A stretch of 10,089 nt of DNA from an uncultured Muribaculaceae bacterium (GCA_910587545.1 CAJUMI010000091.1:1-10089); one strand, 5' to 3'. Counted from the first letter of the stretch, positions 1-6,958 are shown. The notes: generated by a model not told the origin, from the sequence alone. Numbers and translations are program-made.

Positions 1-51
1 CGACCCTCTGCTTGTAAGGCAGACGCTCTGAACCAGCTGAGCTAAGCGCCC
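1..51 (-). tRNA. tRNA-Val (anticodon TAC), 3' part beyond window edge
   Basis: Read on the minus strand, the segment folds as the 5' two thirds of a tRNA. The 5' acceptor strand GGGCGCT (51-45) is followed by T8 and A9, then a D arm with GCTC/GAGC pairing around an AGCTGGTTCA loop. The anticodon stem TCTGC/GCAGA encloses the loop CTTACAA, giving anticodon TAC, which reads valine GTA and related codons. The variable loop starts at the window edge; the T arm and acceptor 3' strand lie outside. The gene is divergent from purB and has its own promoter just upstream. The isotype rests on the anticodon, and the fold is unambiguous. Confidence 0.95.
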
Positions 52-70
52 GTTCTCGCTGAAAGCGATG

Positions 71-101
71 CAAAGGTACGACAATTTTTTAAAATGCCAA
101 A
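71..101 (-). promoter_or_regulatory. Bacteroidetes-type promoter for tRNA-Val
   Basis: On the minus strand a -33 element TTTG (101-98, within TTTTGG) is followed by a 19-base spacer and a -7 element TACCTTTG (78-71). This matches the Bacteroidetes primary sigma consensus TTTG-N19-TAnnTTTG, an established pattern. Transcription would begin roughly 7 bases downstream, leaving a leader of about a dozen bases before the tRNA. The spacer is very AT-rich. Confidence 0.8.
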
Positions 102-203
102 ATTTTCAAGAGAAATTTCGCGTTTTTTTGTGAAAAGTGCTGTCGCGCCAACTGTATATGCGTCGCCGTCGCATCTGGAATTGATATTAGCGGTGAGCCG
201 GTG

Positions 204-234
204 TTGTCGGGTTGCGAAGTTTTAACTAACTTTG
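204..234 (+). promoter_or_regulatory. Bacteroidetes-type promoter for purB
   Basis: A TTG -33 core (204-206), a spacer of 20 bases and a -7 element TAACTTTG (227-234) precede purB. The predicted start near 241 gives a leader of about 36 bases that is A-rich and has no Shine-Dalgarno, as is usual in this phylum. The -7 box fits the TAnnTTTG consensus exactly; the -33 box has only the TTG core. Confidence 0.65.
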
Positions 235-276
235 TAGAACAAAACATAAATCATTTAAAAGACAGATTTGCAGCAC

Positions 277-1620
277 ATGGCACTATCAACACTTACAGCG
301 ATTTCGCCGATTGACGGCCGTTATCGTTCGAAATGCGCCTCACTTGAGAATTATTTTTCGGAGTATGCCCTTATACGCTATCGCGTCAAGGTCGAAGTAG
401 AGTATTTTATCGCACTTTATAATCTGCCGCTTCCTCAGCTGAAAGGTGCATCAAGGGAAGCCGTTGAATCGCTGCGCAATATTTATCGTGACTTCAATGT
501 CTCTGATGCTCAACGCATCAAGGATATCGAGGCGGTTACAAACCACGATGTCAAGGCTGTGGAATACTTTCTTAAGGAGCAGTTTGATGTGCGTGGGCTG
601 GAGAAATACAAGGAATTCATCCATTTCGGGCTTACTTCGCAGGACATAAACAACACTGCAGTGCCCTTGTCGATCAAGGATGCTCTCAATGAAGTGTATA
701 TCCCCGCTGTCGATGGCATCATCGACATGCTTTCGCGTCAGGCTGCGGAGTGGGCTGATATACCCATGCTGGCGAAAACACACGGACAGCCCGCATCGCC
801 GACGCGTCTCGGCAAAGAACTCAAGGTGTTCGTCTATCGTCTGTCCGAACAGCTCGCATCGCTTCGCTCGACTAAGATCAGCGGAAAATTCGGTGGAGCG
901 ACAGGCAATTTCAACGCCCATCGCACAGCATTTCCCACGATCAACTGGCCTGAGTTCGCCGGCAAGTTCCTTAGCGAATGTCTCGGCATCGAGCGTGAGG
1001 CTTACACGACACAGATATCCAACTATGACAATCTCGCTGCTGTGTTTGACGCTCTGCGCCGCATCAACACGATAGTACTTGATCTCGACCGCGATATGTG
1101 GATGTATATATCGATGGAGTATTTCAAGCAGAAGATCAAAGAGGGCGAAGTCGGATCGTCGGCCATGCCCCATAAGGTCAATCCTATAGATTTCGAGAAC
1201 TCGGAGGGCAATTTGGGCATTGCCAATGCCCTTCTCGGTCATCTGGCTATGAAGCTGCCCGTCTCGCGTCTGCAGCGCGACCTGACAGACTCTACGGTGC
1301 TACGCAATGTCGGCATGCCGCTGGCTCACGGCCTTATCGCATTCGCGTCAACAGCCAAAGGGCTCGGCAAACTGCTACTCAACAGAGAGGCGATCGACCG
1401 CGATCTCGGTCACATGTGGAGCGTTGTCGCCGAAGGCATACAGACCATTCTGCGCCGCGAAGGCTACCCCAAGCCATACGAAACCCTCAAGCAGCTCACC
1501 CGCGTCAACACCGCCATCACCGAGCAAAGCATTTCTGAATTTATCGACACTCTCAACGTCAGCGACGAAGTCAAGGCAGAACTTCATAAACTCAGTCCGT
1601 TCTCATATACCGGTTATTGA
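277..1620 (+). CDS. purB: adenylosuccinate lyase
   Basis: PurB cleaves SAICAR to AICAR plus fumarate in purine synthesis and adenylosuccinate to AMP plus fumarate; it is a cytosolic homotetramer of the fumarase/aspartase superfamily. The 447-residue product is close to E. coli PurB (456). It shows the N-terminal SPIDGRY segment, TNHDVKAVEY with a conserved His near residue 90, KTHGQPASPT with the candidate general-acid His near 169, and the superfamily signature GSSAMPHKVNP at about 293-303 carrying the catalytic serine loop. The frame is open back to a TTG at 268, but the ATG at 277 (MALSTLTAISPIDGRY) fits the family N-terminus better. It lies downstream of the promoter at 204-234, is transcribed alone and converges on the minus-strand genes. 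PurC, the preceding enzyme, is encoded at 7703-8656. Identification is very secure. Confidence 0.97.
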   Translation: MALSTLTAISPIDGRYRSKCASLENYFSEYALIRYRVKVEVEYFIALYNLPLPQLKGASREAVESLRNIYRDFNVSDAQRIKDIEAVTNHDVKAVEYFLKEQFDVRGLEKYKEFIHFGLTSQDINNTAVPLSIKDALNEVYIPAVDGIIDMLSRQAAEWADIPMLAKTHGQPASPTRLGKELKVFVYRLSEQLASLRSTKISGKFGGATGNFNAHRTAFPTINWPEFAGKFLSECLGIEREAYTTQISNYDNLAAVFDALRRINTIVLDLDRDMWMYISMEYFKQKIKEGEVGSSAMPHKVNPIDFENSEGNLGIANALLGHLAMKLPVSRLQRDLTDSTVLRNVGMPLAHGLIAFASTAKGLGKLLLNREAIDRDLGHMWSVVAEGIQTILRREGYPKPYETLKQLTRVNTAITEQSISEFIDTLNVSDEVKAELHKLSPFSYTGY

Positions 1621-1657
1621 TCTTTTTAAGGGGAAATTTTTCAAAAAACGACCATCG

Positions 1658-1694
1658 AAATGTAGGGACGCACGAGCCGTGCGTCCCTACATTT
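1658..1694. repeat. perfect palindrome, REP/MITE-like, possible bidirectional terminator
   Basis: Arms 1658-1674 and 1678-1694 are perfect 17-base inverted complements around the three-base loop AGC. The core is tgtagggacgcac with its mirror gtgcgtccctaca. The hairpin begins 38 bases after the purB stop. No T run follows immediately on the plus strand; on the minus strand a six-T run starts about nine bases beyond the stem. A 15-base exact copy of the left arm recurs at 2096-2110, which suggests a dispersed palindromic element rather than a unique terminator. From memory, similar sequences are common in Bacteroidales intergenic regions; I cannot verify that here. Confidence 0.75.
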
Positions 1695-1725
1695 AAGCGG
1701 TCATATTTTCAAGACTTTTCTGACG

Positions 1726-1770
1726 GCCGGTCTTACACCGTCTGTGTCTGGCTGATTTTATAAGACCGGC
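1726..1770. repeat. inverted repeat, 10-base perfect arms, 25-base loop
   Basis: Left arm gccggtctta (1726-1735) and right arm taagaccggc (1761-1770) are exact inverted complements. The plus-strand sequence after the right arm is attcttta, a poor T tract. It could contribute to ending the converging transcripts, or it may be a decayed element. The arms do not resemble the neighbouring tgtaggg palindrome. Confidence 0.5.
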
Positions 1771-1890
1771 ATTCTTTACTTGGTGGATTTATAATTCGCG
1801 TATTATTCACATTTCTTGGCGAAAGTATGCTTTCACATTCGATTTCCGTAGTATTGGCAGCCATGATTAATAAAACAGTCAACTTGGATT

Positions 1891-2091
1891 TCATGGTTTC
1901 AGGTATTTAATTGATTTGGACTTCTGGGAATTGGTCGTATAAGCAATGATATATAAACCTGTGGGGATATCTTCTGTCGCTATGATCTCCGGACGGATGA
2001 ATTGCCTTATCGCAATTTCATGTAGAGAATGGATTGGCAGTGATTGTATTGCCTGAGAGCAAATGATATTCCCGTTTTCGAAGGTTGTGCA
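1891..2091 (-). pseudogene. remnant of a secreted/surface protein C-terminus (sorting-domain-like)
   Basis: On the minus strand a frame of 66 sense codons runs from just below 2092 to a TGA at 1893-1891, with no ATG, GTG or TTG start. Immediately upstream in frame is another TGA (2094-2092), directly beside the half palindrome at 2096-2110. The last part reads TEDIPTGLYIIAYTTNSQKS and then a Lys-rich tail KSIKYLKP. That layout, 'pGlYiv..t..g...kK.i', is typical of the C-terminal secretion/sorting domains at the ends of Bacteroidetes surface proteins. I infer that this is the surviving end of a longer gene whose upstream part was lost. The family assignment rests on pattern resemblance only. 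Confidence 0.5.
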
Positions 2092-2095
2092 TCAT

Positions 2096-2110
2096 AAATG
2101 TAGGGACGCA
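2096..2110. repeat. half copy of the 1658-1694 palindrome
   Basis: The 15 bases aaatgtagggacgca are identical to 1658-1672. The expected right arm is absent: ttgcacggcttatacg follows instead of gtgcgtccctac. The copy sits 26 bases beyond the transporter stop codon and directly against the in-frame stop that bounds the coding remnant at 1891-2091, so it may mark a rearrangement or insertion junction. Confidence 0.6.
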
Positions 2111-2136
2111 TTGCACGGCTTATACGTCTGCGATTC

Positions 2137-3054
2137 TCAGTTGCTGCCGATCCAGAGGCATATCATGGAGAGCAGCACGAATATTAGATCGACTGTTTTG
2201 GACTTAAGATTTTTCTCTTTGAAAATCAATGCTCCGATGGCAAAGGACACAAGCACACTCCCTCGCCTGACCATTGACACGACTGAAATCATGGCGTCGG
2301 GATCTGTGAGGGCATAAAAATAGACAAAGTCGGCGAGTGTCAGGAATATACTGATAAAAACAATGGAGTGTTTCCATCTGAAAGGCGATGACTTGCGGCG
2401 CGAAGGCCACCAGATCAGTATCAGCATGACTCCCATCATAAGGCACTGATAAAGATTGTACCAACCCTGGACGGCCATGCGGTTGATTCCGGCGCCACCT
2501 GTCTCTGGTGACGACATAAGATATTTGTCATAGAGTCCGCTCGCAGCTCCAAGCACGGCGGCTCCGACGAGCAGATAGATCCAGACGTTGTGGCTGAAGC
2601 GTATGCCCTCCTTGCTGCCTGAGCGGCTCAGCAGGTAGAATGACAGGACGCCAAGCGAGACTCCCGCCCACTGCCAGGCGTTGAGATCCTCTCGGTATAC
2701 GAGCAACGCGCCGACGATGGTCAGCACGGGACGTGTGGCGTTGACCGAACCTACTATTGTCAGTGGCAGATGTTTGATGGCAAAATAGCCCAGCACCCAT
2801 GATGACAGCACAATTGCCGATTTCAACACGATGAGGCGGTGTTGGGCCGGGGAGAGCGGTGCGACGTAGAAATCAGATGTCGGCGTTATATGCCCGGTGT
2901 GTGACAATATGATGAGGGGCAGCAGCAGAGCGGCGCAGAAAACAGTGTTCAGGAACAATACCGGAATTACGGCATTGTCGCGGAGCGAACTTTTTTTGCT
3001 TGCGTCATAGAAGCCGAGCAGAGCCGCCGATATGAATGCGAGTATGATCCACAT
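2137..3054 (-). CDS. EamA/DMT-family transporter, 10 predicted membrane segments
   Basis: A 305-residue hydrophobic inner-membrane protein with about ten membrane segments (roughly 2-18, 30-51, 75-94, 98-119, 126-143, 158-178, 195-216, 230-249, 255-279, 287-303), the usual size and topology for drug/metabolite transporters. The two EamA halves are visible: NATRPVLTIVGALLVYRED (about 105-123) mirrors MVRRGSVLVSFAIGALIFKE (about 261-280), and GFYDASKK near 14 mirrors GLYDKYLM near 173. The substrate cannot be read from sequence; relatives move amino acids, nucleotides, sugars or other metabolites. The ATG at 3054 starts 11 bases after the AlbA_2 gene stop, so the genes are probably co-transcribed, which hints at a role linked to the nucleosidase products. 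No terminator follows; the half palindrome lies 26 bases downstream. Confidence 0.88.
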   Translation of the reverse strand: MWIILAFISAALLGFYDASKKSSLRDNAVIPVLFLNTVFCAALLLPLIILSHTGHITPTSDFYVAPLSPAQHRLIVLKSAIVLSSWVLGYFAIKHLPLTIVGSVNATRPVLTIVGALLVYREDLNAWQWAGVSLGVLSFYLLSRSGSKEGIRFSHNVWIYLLVGAAVLGAASGLYDKYLMSSPETGGAGINRMAVQGWYNLYQCLMMGVMLILIWWPSRRKSSPFRWKHSIVFISIFLTLADFVYFYALTDPDAMISVVSMVRRGSVLVSFAIGALIFKEKNLKSKTVDLIFVLLSMICLWIGSN

Positions 3055-3065
3055 AGCCTGATCGT

Positions 3066-3740
3066 TCAGTCGTCGCGTGTGCGTGCGATCACAAACTCGC
3101 CATTACCGTTATAGATGAAATCAACGATGCCGAGCGATGCCATTCTGACAATTAGATTGTCGGCCGTTACGGCGGGCATATGCAGGCTGATGGCGATTTC
3201 GCGTGCCGAAAGCGGTCTGTCGGACGAGTCGAGCAGCCGGAGAAGATTGCTTTCGTTGTCACTGAGAGAGAACAGTGTGCCGTTTGCACCGGGCGACTCT
3301 CGTAGCTGCCATGCTCTGACCATCAGAGGATGAGCCACGATGTTCTCGTCGGCAATGCGGTAGTAGGCTTTCCATTTGCGGTCGGTGTCCTGCGCCATCA
3401 CAGGCCGGCGTCCGGCTTTGGCTATCGATGCGCGGATCACAAGTGTGCCCGTGCCGGCATTGAATGCAGTGAATTCGATCTGTTGGGGCGGCCTGCAGTA
3501 TCGGGCGGCCGCCTGCTCGACAACATAGATGTCTTCTTCGTTGCGGACGCCGGCGATTGTGCCGTTGTCTTTGACGCCAATCAGCAGTCGTCCGCCGTCG
3601 CGGTTGGCGAAAGCCGAGATCGACCGGGCGATTTTTCTCGCGTCGGAGATCAGAAACTTGAAATCCTGTTGCTGATGCTCTCCCTGCGCCACAAGTTCCT
3701 CGATATAATATTTTCCCTTGAGCGGGTTGAGATCCTTCAT
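3066..3740 (-). CDS. AlbA_2 (Schlafen-type) domain protein with C-terminal winged helix
   Basis: A 224-residue soluble protein. Residues about 17-115 fit the AlbA_2 putative nucleic-acid-binding domain (often annotated 'ATP-binding protein'): a QQDFK segment (about 24-28, the usual E..EFK position), SISAFANRDGGRLLIGVKDNG (about 40-60) and TIAGV. Residues about 158-220 look like a winged helix: NESNLLRLLDSSDRPLSAREIAISL, a recognition-helix-like VTADNLIVRMASLGIV, then a short wing ending in FVIAR. The layout suggests a DNA- or RNA-binding regulator; its target is unknown. Its ATG shares one base with the nucleosidase stop (TGATG at 3742-3738), indicating translational coupling, and the transporter follows after 11 bases. 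I infer that it may regulate this small cluster. The domain call is fairly sure, the function is not. Confidence 0.8.
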   Translation of the reverse strand: MKDLNPLKGKYYIEELVAQGEHQQQDFKFLISDARKIARSISAFANRDGGRLLIGVKDNGTIAGVRNEEDIYVVEQAAARYCRPPQQIEFTAFNAGTGTLVIRASIAKAGRRPVMAQDTDRKWKAYYRIADENIVAHPLMVRAWQLRESPGANGTLFSLSDNESNLLRLLDSSDRPLSAREIAISLHMPAVTADNLIVRMASLGIVDFIYNGNGEFVIARTRDD

Positions 3741-4408
3741 CAGAGGCGGTTGATCAGAGTCTTGAGAGTGGCGAAGGTGTGGGCAGGGGCATCGTTCCAG
3801 AAGTTTTCATATTGGGCGATGTTGTCTGTGCTGCCGGGAGTGTCGCTGATGACGCGTATGCAGACGAAGGGGACGGATTTAACATGGCATACGTGTGCGA
3901 TAGCTGCCGACTCCATGTCGACAGCAATCGCGCCGGGGCAAACCGAAAGTATCCGGTCGACCTCTTCGCGTCTGCTCACGAAAATGTCTCCTGATGCGAC
4001 AAGGCCGCGTCTGATGTCCATGCCTTCAAGGAAGCTGACGGGCAGCGGGCATTCGAAATAAGCCGGACATCCGGCGGCTTGACCGGCCACTGTGCCGGGG
4101 CCGCACCATACGTCGTGATATGCTATGCGGTCGGCTATGATTACGTCGAGTATGGAAGCGCCGTTGCCGGTGCCTCCCGCAACTCCGGTGTTTATTATAA
4201 TGTCGGGGTGAAAGCATTCGATCAGCGTCAGTGTGCCAACGGCGGCATTGACCTTGCCGATGCCGCACTCTGAGGCGATCACTTCGTGCCGGCCTATGTT
4301 ACCGCGGTTGAATGTGATGCCGTTGGCTGTTACAACCGATGGTGCGTCTATGAGCGGAAGCAGCAATGCAAGTTCTTTTGACATGGCTGCGATTATTGCT
4401 ATCTTCAT
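3740..4408 (-). CDS. mtnN: 5'-methylthioadenosine/S-adenosylhomocysteine nucleosidase
   Basis: This enzyme removes adenine from methylthioadenosine and S-adenosylhomocysteine, recycling by-products of polyamine synthesis and methylation. The 222-residue product matches the family (E. coli 232). It begins MKIAIIAAMSKELALL with Glu12 at the position of E. coli Glu12. It has TGVAGG near 74-79, SGDIFV near 139-144, VDMES with the ribose-binding Glu166, and RVISD with the catalytic Asp189. The start is the canonical MKI ATG; no -7 consensus is visible in the 57-base gap upstream. Its TGA overlaps the ATG of the AlbA_2 gene by one base. MenG upstream in the same run generates SAH, a plausible metabolic link. 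A futalosine or other purine nucleosidase of the same fold is a less likely alternative. Confidence 0.93.
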   Translation of the reverse strand: MKIAIIAAMSKELALLLPLIDAPSVVTANGITFNRGNIGRHEVIASECGIGKVNAAVGTLTLIECFHPDIIINTGVAGGTGNGASILDVIIADRIAYHDVWCGPGTVAGQAAGCPAYFECPLPVSFLEGMDIRRGLVASGDIFVSRREEVDRILSVCPGAIAVDMESAAIAHVCHVKSVPFVCIRVISDTPGSTDNIAQYENFWNDAPAHTFATLKTLINRL

Positions 4409-4465
4409 GATGATTTATCTGTGGCTTGTTTTGCGAGGTTACAAAATGTGGCGGGATTTGTTCCG

Positions 4466-4966
4466 TCAGTGTTTGGCCAAAGCGGCGAGAAGCCGCACGT
4501 TTATGCGGTATGGGGTGGCCTGCGAAGACCTCGGCACTGCTGACAAATGGTAATAGAATGCCTTTTGTCTGTCCCAGGAGTTGATGTCGATCCTTCGGGT
4601 CTCTCCGGCCGGAATCTCAACGGCGACGTTGACGAGGCGACGATCGAGGATGCGTCCTGACATATCCTTGTATGTCAGAGCGACTGACAGGTCGGTGATC
4701 ACCCGGCCGGTGTTGTTGGTGGCGAAGAATGTTTCTTTTGACGAGCGCAGAGTCTTTTCGTAGCCTGAAAAGGTGACTGCGGTGGAGTCGGCAGCCGTGG
4801 CGACAGTGTCTGCGGCACTCTCGGCCTGGACAGCCGGCAGGGATTTCAGATTTCGCCGGGTAGTGCGCTGACCTTGTGCGCTCAGGTCTGCCGCGATAAA
4901 GCATAACAGCATGATCGCTGCTCTGACGGATACTCGGGCATGATGATGAGAAAACGCGGCTGTCAT
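4466..4966 (-). CDS. exported protein of unknown function, 166 aa
   Basis: I do not recognise a named family. Residues 1-13 are polar and basic, 14-29 are hydrophobic (VRAAIMLLCFIAADLSA) and end at a plausible signal-peptidase site before Gln31, so export to the periplasm or outer surface is likely. A low-complexity Ala/Thr/Ser/Asp linker (about 45-66) follows. A compact C-terminal domain (about 68-162) contains KETFFATNNTGRVITDLSV, TYKDMSGRILDRR and IPAGETRRIDINSWDRQ, with alternating strands like an Ig- or FxLYD-like beta sandwich; that is inference. The ATG at 4966 overlaps the preceding gene's stop in an ATGA (4966-4963), which supports this start, although a later Met near residue 19 would also leave a signal-like N-terminus. 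Co-translation with the 181-aa protein suggests a joint envelope role. Confidence 0.75.
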   Translation of the reverse strand: MTAAFSHHHARVSVRAAIMLLCFIAADLSAQGQRTTRRNLKSLPAVQAESAADTVATAADSTAVTFSGYEKTLRSSKETFFATNNTGRVITDLSVALTYKDMSGRILDRRLVNVAVEIPAGETRRIDINSWDRQKAFYYHLSAVPRSSQATPYRINVRLLAALAKH

Positions 4967-5508
4967 AGCAGTGTCGGGCTTGAAGGGTGATTGTCGGGAT
5001 AGATCTTCACGGCGCCGTCGACTGATTCGGGGCGTGTGTCGTAGCTCTTTATACTTACTCTGAAAAGGTATGGAATGAAACGCAGGAGTGAAATCTGTCG
5101 GCCTTTCTTGTAAGATTTGAACCCGAGATGTCCGTCGCGGCCGAGAGTCATGATGAAGCGTTGACGCTTCTCTCTGAGCAATTGGCGGGAAAACATTTCG
5201 GCATCGAAAATGCCGGTTTCGCCGGTGGAGACTGCCGAGCCTATCATGTCGCCGGGTATGACCGACATGTCCGGTGAGTCGAGCAGATAGATTTCGAAGT
5301 GCGTCGACGAGGCCGGTGCGGGCAGTATGGCTACGGTCGCGCCTTCATTGCCGAAGCGCCATATGCCGCTGACGGGGTCGGCTCCCCGGCTGTCGATAAT
5401 CTTTATGGCCTCAGACCGGGTCATGGGATCGGACGCAACCGTAGTGTGTGTCACCGTCAAGACGATGGCTGACACAGCGATAAAGCGCAGTGTCGTCGAC
5501 CTTATCAT
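4963..5508 (-). CDS. exported protein of unknown function, 181 aa
   Basis: No named family is recognised. MIRSTTLRFIAVSAIVLTVT and the following HTTVAS form a signal peptide with a likely cut after Ser26. There is no lipobox cysteine, so it is probably periplasmic or surface-exposed, not a lipoprotein. After a helical segment (RSEAIKIIDSRG) comes a strand-rich region: GIWRFG near 48-53, FEIYLLDSPDMSVIPGDMIG near 71-90, RFIMTLGRDGHLGFKSYKKG near 117-136, LLRFIPYLFRVSIKS near 141-155. This resembles a small beta barrel or lipocalin-like fold, as inference. Its ATG shares one base with the stop of the DUF3078 gene (TGATG, 5510-5506), and its own stop overlaps the next gene by four bases, so the three are translationally coupled. 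Confidence 0.75.
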   Translation of the reverse strand: MIRSTTLRFIAVSAIVLTVTHTTVASDPMTRSEAIKIIDSRGADPVSGIWRFGNEGATVAILPAPASSTHFEIYLLDSPDMSVIPGDMIGSAVSTGETGIFDAEMFSRQLLREKRQRFIMTLGRDGHLGFKSYKKGRQISLLRFIPYLFRVSIKSYDTRPESVDGAVKIYPDNHPSSPTLL

Positions 5509-6923
5509 CAGATCGAGCTGAATTTATAGGCGAAGCCTATCGAGAGTATCTCCTTGATCTGCAATTTTTTCCACTTGGTTCCTTCGGCTCTTACGCCGCG
5601 GCTGTCGTAGCGCATATGGGCGTAGATCTGGGTTGTGAGGAAACGGTTGATCTCAAACATGAGGGTGTTTTCCCAGTCGGCCTGTATCTGCGAGTAGTCG
5701 GAGAATGAGAACAGGCGGGACCGGAAAGAGATATTATAGGCGAGTTTCCAGAATAATTTCAGTTCTGTTGTCGAACCGTAATTGCTCACGGTAGTGCCGC
5801 CGGGGCGTATGCCGTAGGCGGTCTCGTCGAGAAGGTCGTTGGTGCAGATTTTCAGGTTGTAGGAAATTGGCGCGAGCGATGCGTCGAATGTAAAGGTGTT
5901 GTTTTTGTTGGCATAATTGTAGGTCATACCGACGCCGGCTGTGAGTTCAGCCGGAGAGAGAAATGCAGAGCGGAGATTGCGTGTATTGCTTGTATAGGAG
6001 TTTAATAGCTGTGTTTTGAACTGTCCGGTGAATGAGTAGTACCAGCGTTTGGCTGCTTTGATACCGAAGGTGGTATTGAGCTGGAGCAGGTCATCTGATA
6101 TGCTGTAGTTGCGCAGAGAGTCGTCGGGTGCGCTGTTGATGCCTAATTTGTACTGAGCTGTGAAATCAAACAGCAGGTTGGGGTGGAATTCCTGATTGAG
6201 CTTGACGTTGTAGTAGAGTTGGCCGAGCATATTGAGGTTGTTGTTGCCACCCTGATACCAGTTGGGTGATACGTAGGCCTGTGAGAACTGGAGCGATGCG
6301 TTGAATGTTCTGATCCAGTGACGTTTTTTTACTTCCTCTGCTGTCAGAGTCGCATGATCGGCCGGAATGGCGATTGTCTCGTGGATCTCGATCTTGTGGT
6401 CGAGAGGATTAACTGTTGTCTCATAACGTTTGGGCGCTTTGAGCAACTGTGCGGTGTTGTATCTGACTGTCTGGGGATGAATATAGAAGACGTGGCGGCG
6501 AAGTTGTGCCATGTCGCGGTCGATGACATTCAGTTCCTCGAGCCAGCGGAGTTCGGGACGTCCGGAGAACATCGGATCGCTGATCCTGACTGTATCGGCA
6601 AACTCGAAGTGGTCGAACACGGCCGGCATGAAATAATAGTCGGGGATCGGCGGTAGTTCGACTATTGTGTCAAGCGCGAAGCCGACAGCCTCGTAGTCGG
6701 GGATCTCAGACCACAGGCGTCCGTCGGGAGCATACAGTATGCTGTCGGGCAAGACTTTTGTGCTGTCGATGGCCAACACCGTATCGTCATCAAAAAATTC
6801 AGATAATACCCGAACTTCATCGGGATTTGACGCCGGGCTGTCGGGTTGCGTCTGCGCGCCGGCCGGGACAAAGGATGCCAATGGAAGGCAGAGAGTTAAA
6901 GCTGCGATTATTTTTGAGTACAT
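5508..6923 (-). CDS. DUF3078-type outer-membrane beta-barrel protein
   Basis: A 471-residue protein with an N-terminal signal peptide (about 1-24, ending VPAGAQ). An acidic, proline-rich periplasmic region (about 25-195) follows, then a barrel-like domain (about 200-471) with alternating amphipathic, aromatic strands. Key segments are WIRTFNASLQFSQAYVSPNW, NWYQGGNNNLNMLGQLYYN (Trp-Tyr-x-Gly-Gly-Asn core, about 222-227) and a closing strand ILSIGFAYKFSS. These fit DUF3078, a Bacteroidetes outer-membrane family without an established function. The frame is open back to a TTG at 6953, but the ATG at 6923 opens directly into a signal peptide, and a -7 box at 6951-6958 would put the transcript start between the two. 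Its stop overlaps the start of the 181-aa gene (TGATG). The outer-membrane location is inferred from family and composition. Confidence 0.85.
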   Translation of the reverse strand: MYSKIIAALTLCLPLASFVPAGAQTQPDSPASNPDEVRVLSEFFDDDTVLAIDSTKVLPDSILYAPDGRLWSEIPDYEAVGFALDTIVELPPIPDYYFMPAVFDHFEFADTVRISDPMFSGRPELRWLEELNVIDRDMAQLRRHVFYIHPQTVRYNTAQLLKAPKRYETTVNPLDHKIEIHETIAIPADHATLTAEEVKKRHWIRTFNASLQFSQAYVSPNWYQGGNNNLNMLGQLYYNVKLNQEFHPNLLFDFTAQYKLGINSAPDDSLRNYSISDDLLQLNTTFGIKAAKRWYYSFTGQFKTQLLNSYTSNTRNLRSAFLSPAELTAGVGMTYNYANKNNTFTFDASLAPISYNLKICTNDLLDETAYGIRPGGTTVSNYGSTTELKLFWKLAYNISFRSRLFSFSDYSQIQADWENTLMFEINRFLTTQIYAHMRYDSRGVRAEGTKWKKLQIKEILSIGFAYKFSSI

Positions 6924-6950
6924 GATATGGAGTTGAAAACAGATGATTGT

Positions 6951-6958
6951 CAAATTTA
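6951..6958 (-). promoter_or_regulatory. candidate -7 box for the DUF3078 module
   Basis: On the minus strand TAAATTTG fits the Bacteroidetes -7 consensus TAnnTTTG and overlaps the menG stop codon TAA. Transcription would begin about 20 bases upstream of the ATG at 6923. No TTTG is found at the -33 position, so this is a weak call, and read-through from menG is equally plausible. Confidence 0.35.

Larger units (their letters stand above)
1621..2136. other. non-coding convergent interval with repeats and a gene remnant
   Basis: This 516-base stretch separates purB (+) from the minus-strand transporter gene. It contains a perfect palindrome (1658-1694), a longer-looped inverted repeat (1726-1770), a decayed C-terminal coding fragment (1891-2091, minus) and a half copy of the palindrome (2096-2110). 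It is more AT-rich than its surroundings. No classical terminator with a stem directly followed by a T run is visible on either strand, although the palindromes lie where transcripts from both sides should end. A 53-codon minus-strand frame (1733-1894) is also open but not supported as a gene. Confidence 0.7.

Noticed and set aside
451..1242. 263-codon minus-strand open frame inside purB
   Set aside because: It is antisense to a fully recognisable purB, has no family features, and is explained by codon bias of the sense gene.
1621..1657. Possible terminator directly after purB (A/T-rich ggggaaatttttcaaaaaa)
   Set aside because: Only a very short A/T stem is possible and no G/C stem plus T tract is present. 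The palindrome at 1658 is the better candidate.
1733..1894. 53-codon minus-strand frame starting ATG, overlapping the remnant's stop as ATGA, with a hydrophobic N-terminus
   Set aside because: It is short, its stop lies in an inverted-repeat arm, the later part looks non-coding, and the upstream frame is itself a remnant. I cannot support it as a gene.
3330..4061. 243-codon plus-strand open frame across the AlbA_2 and nucleosidase genes
   Set aside because: It spans two well-supported minus-strand genes and its translation shows no recognisable motif.
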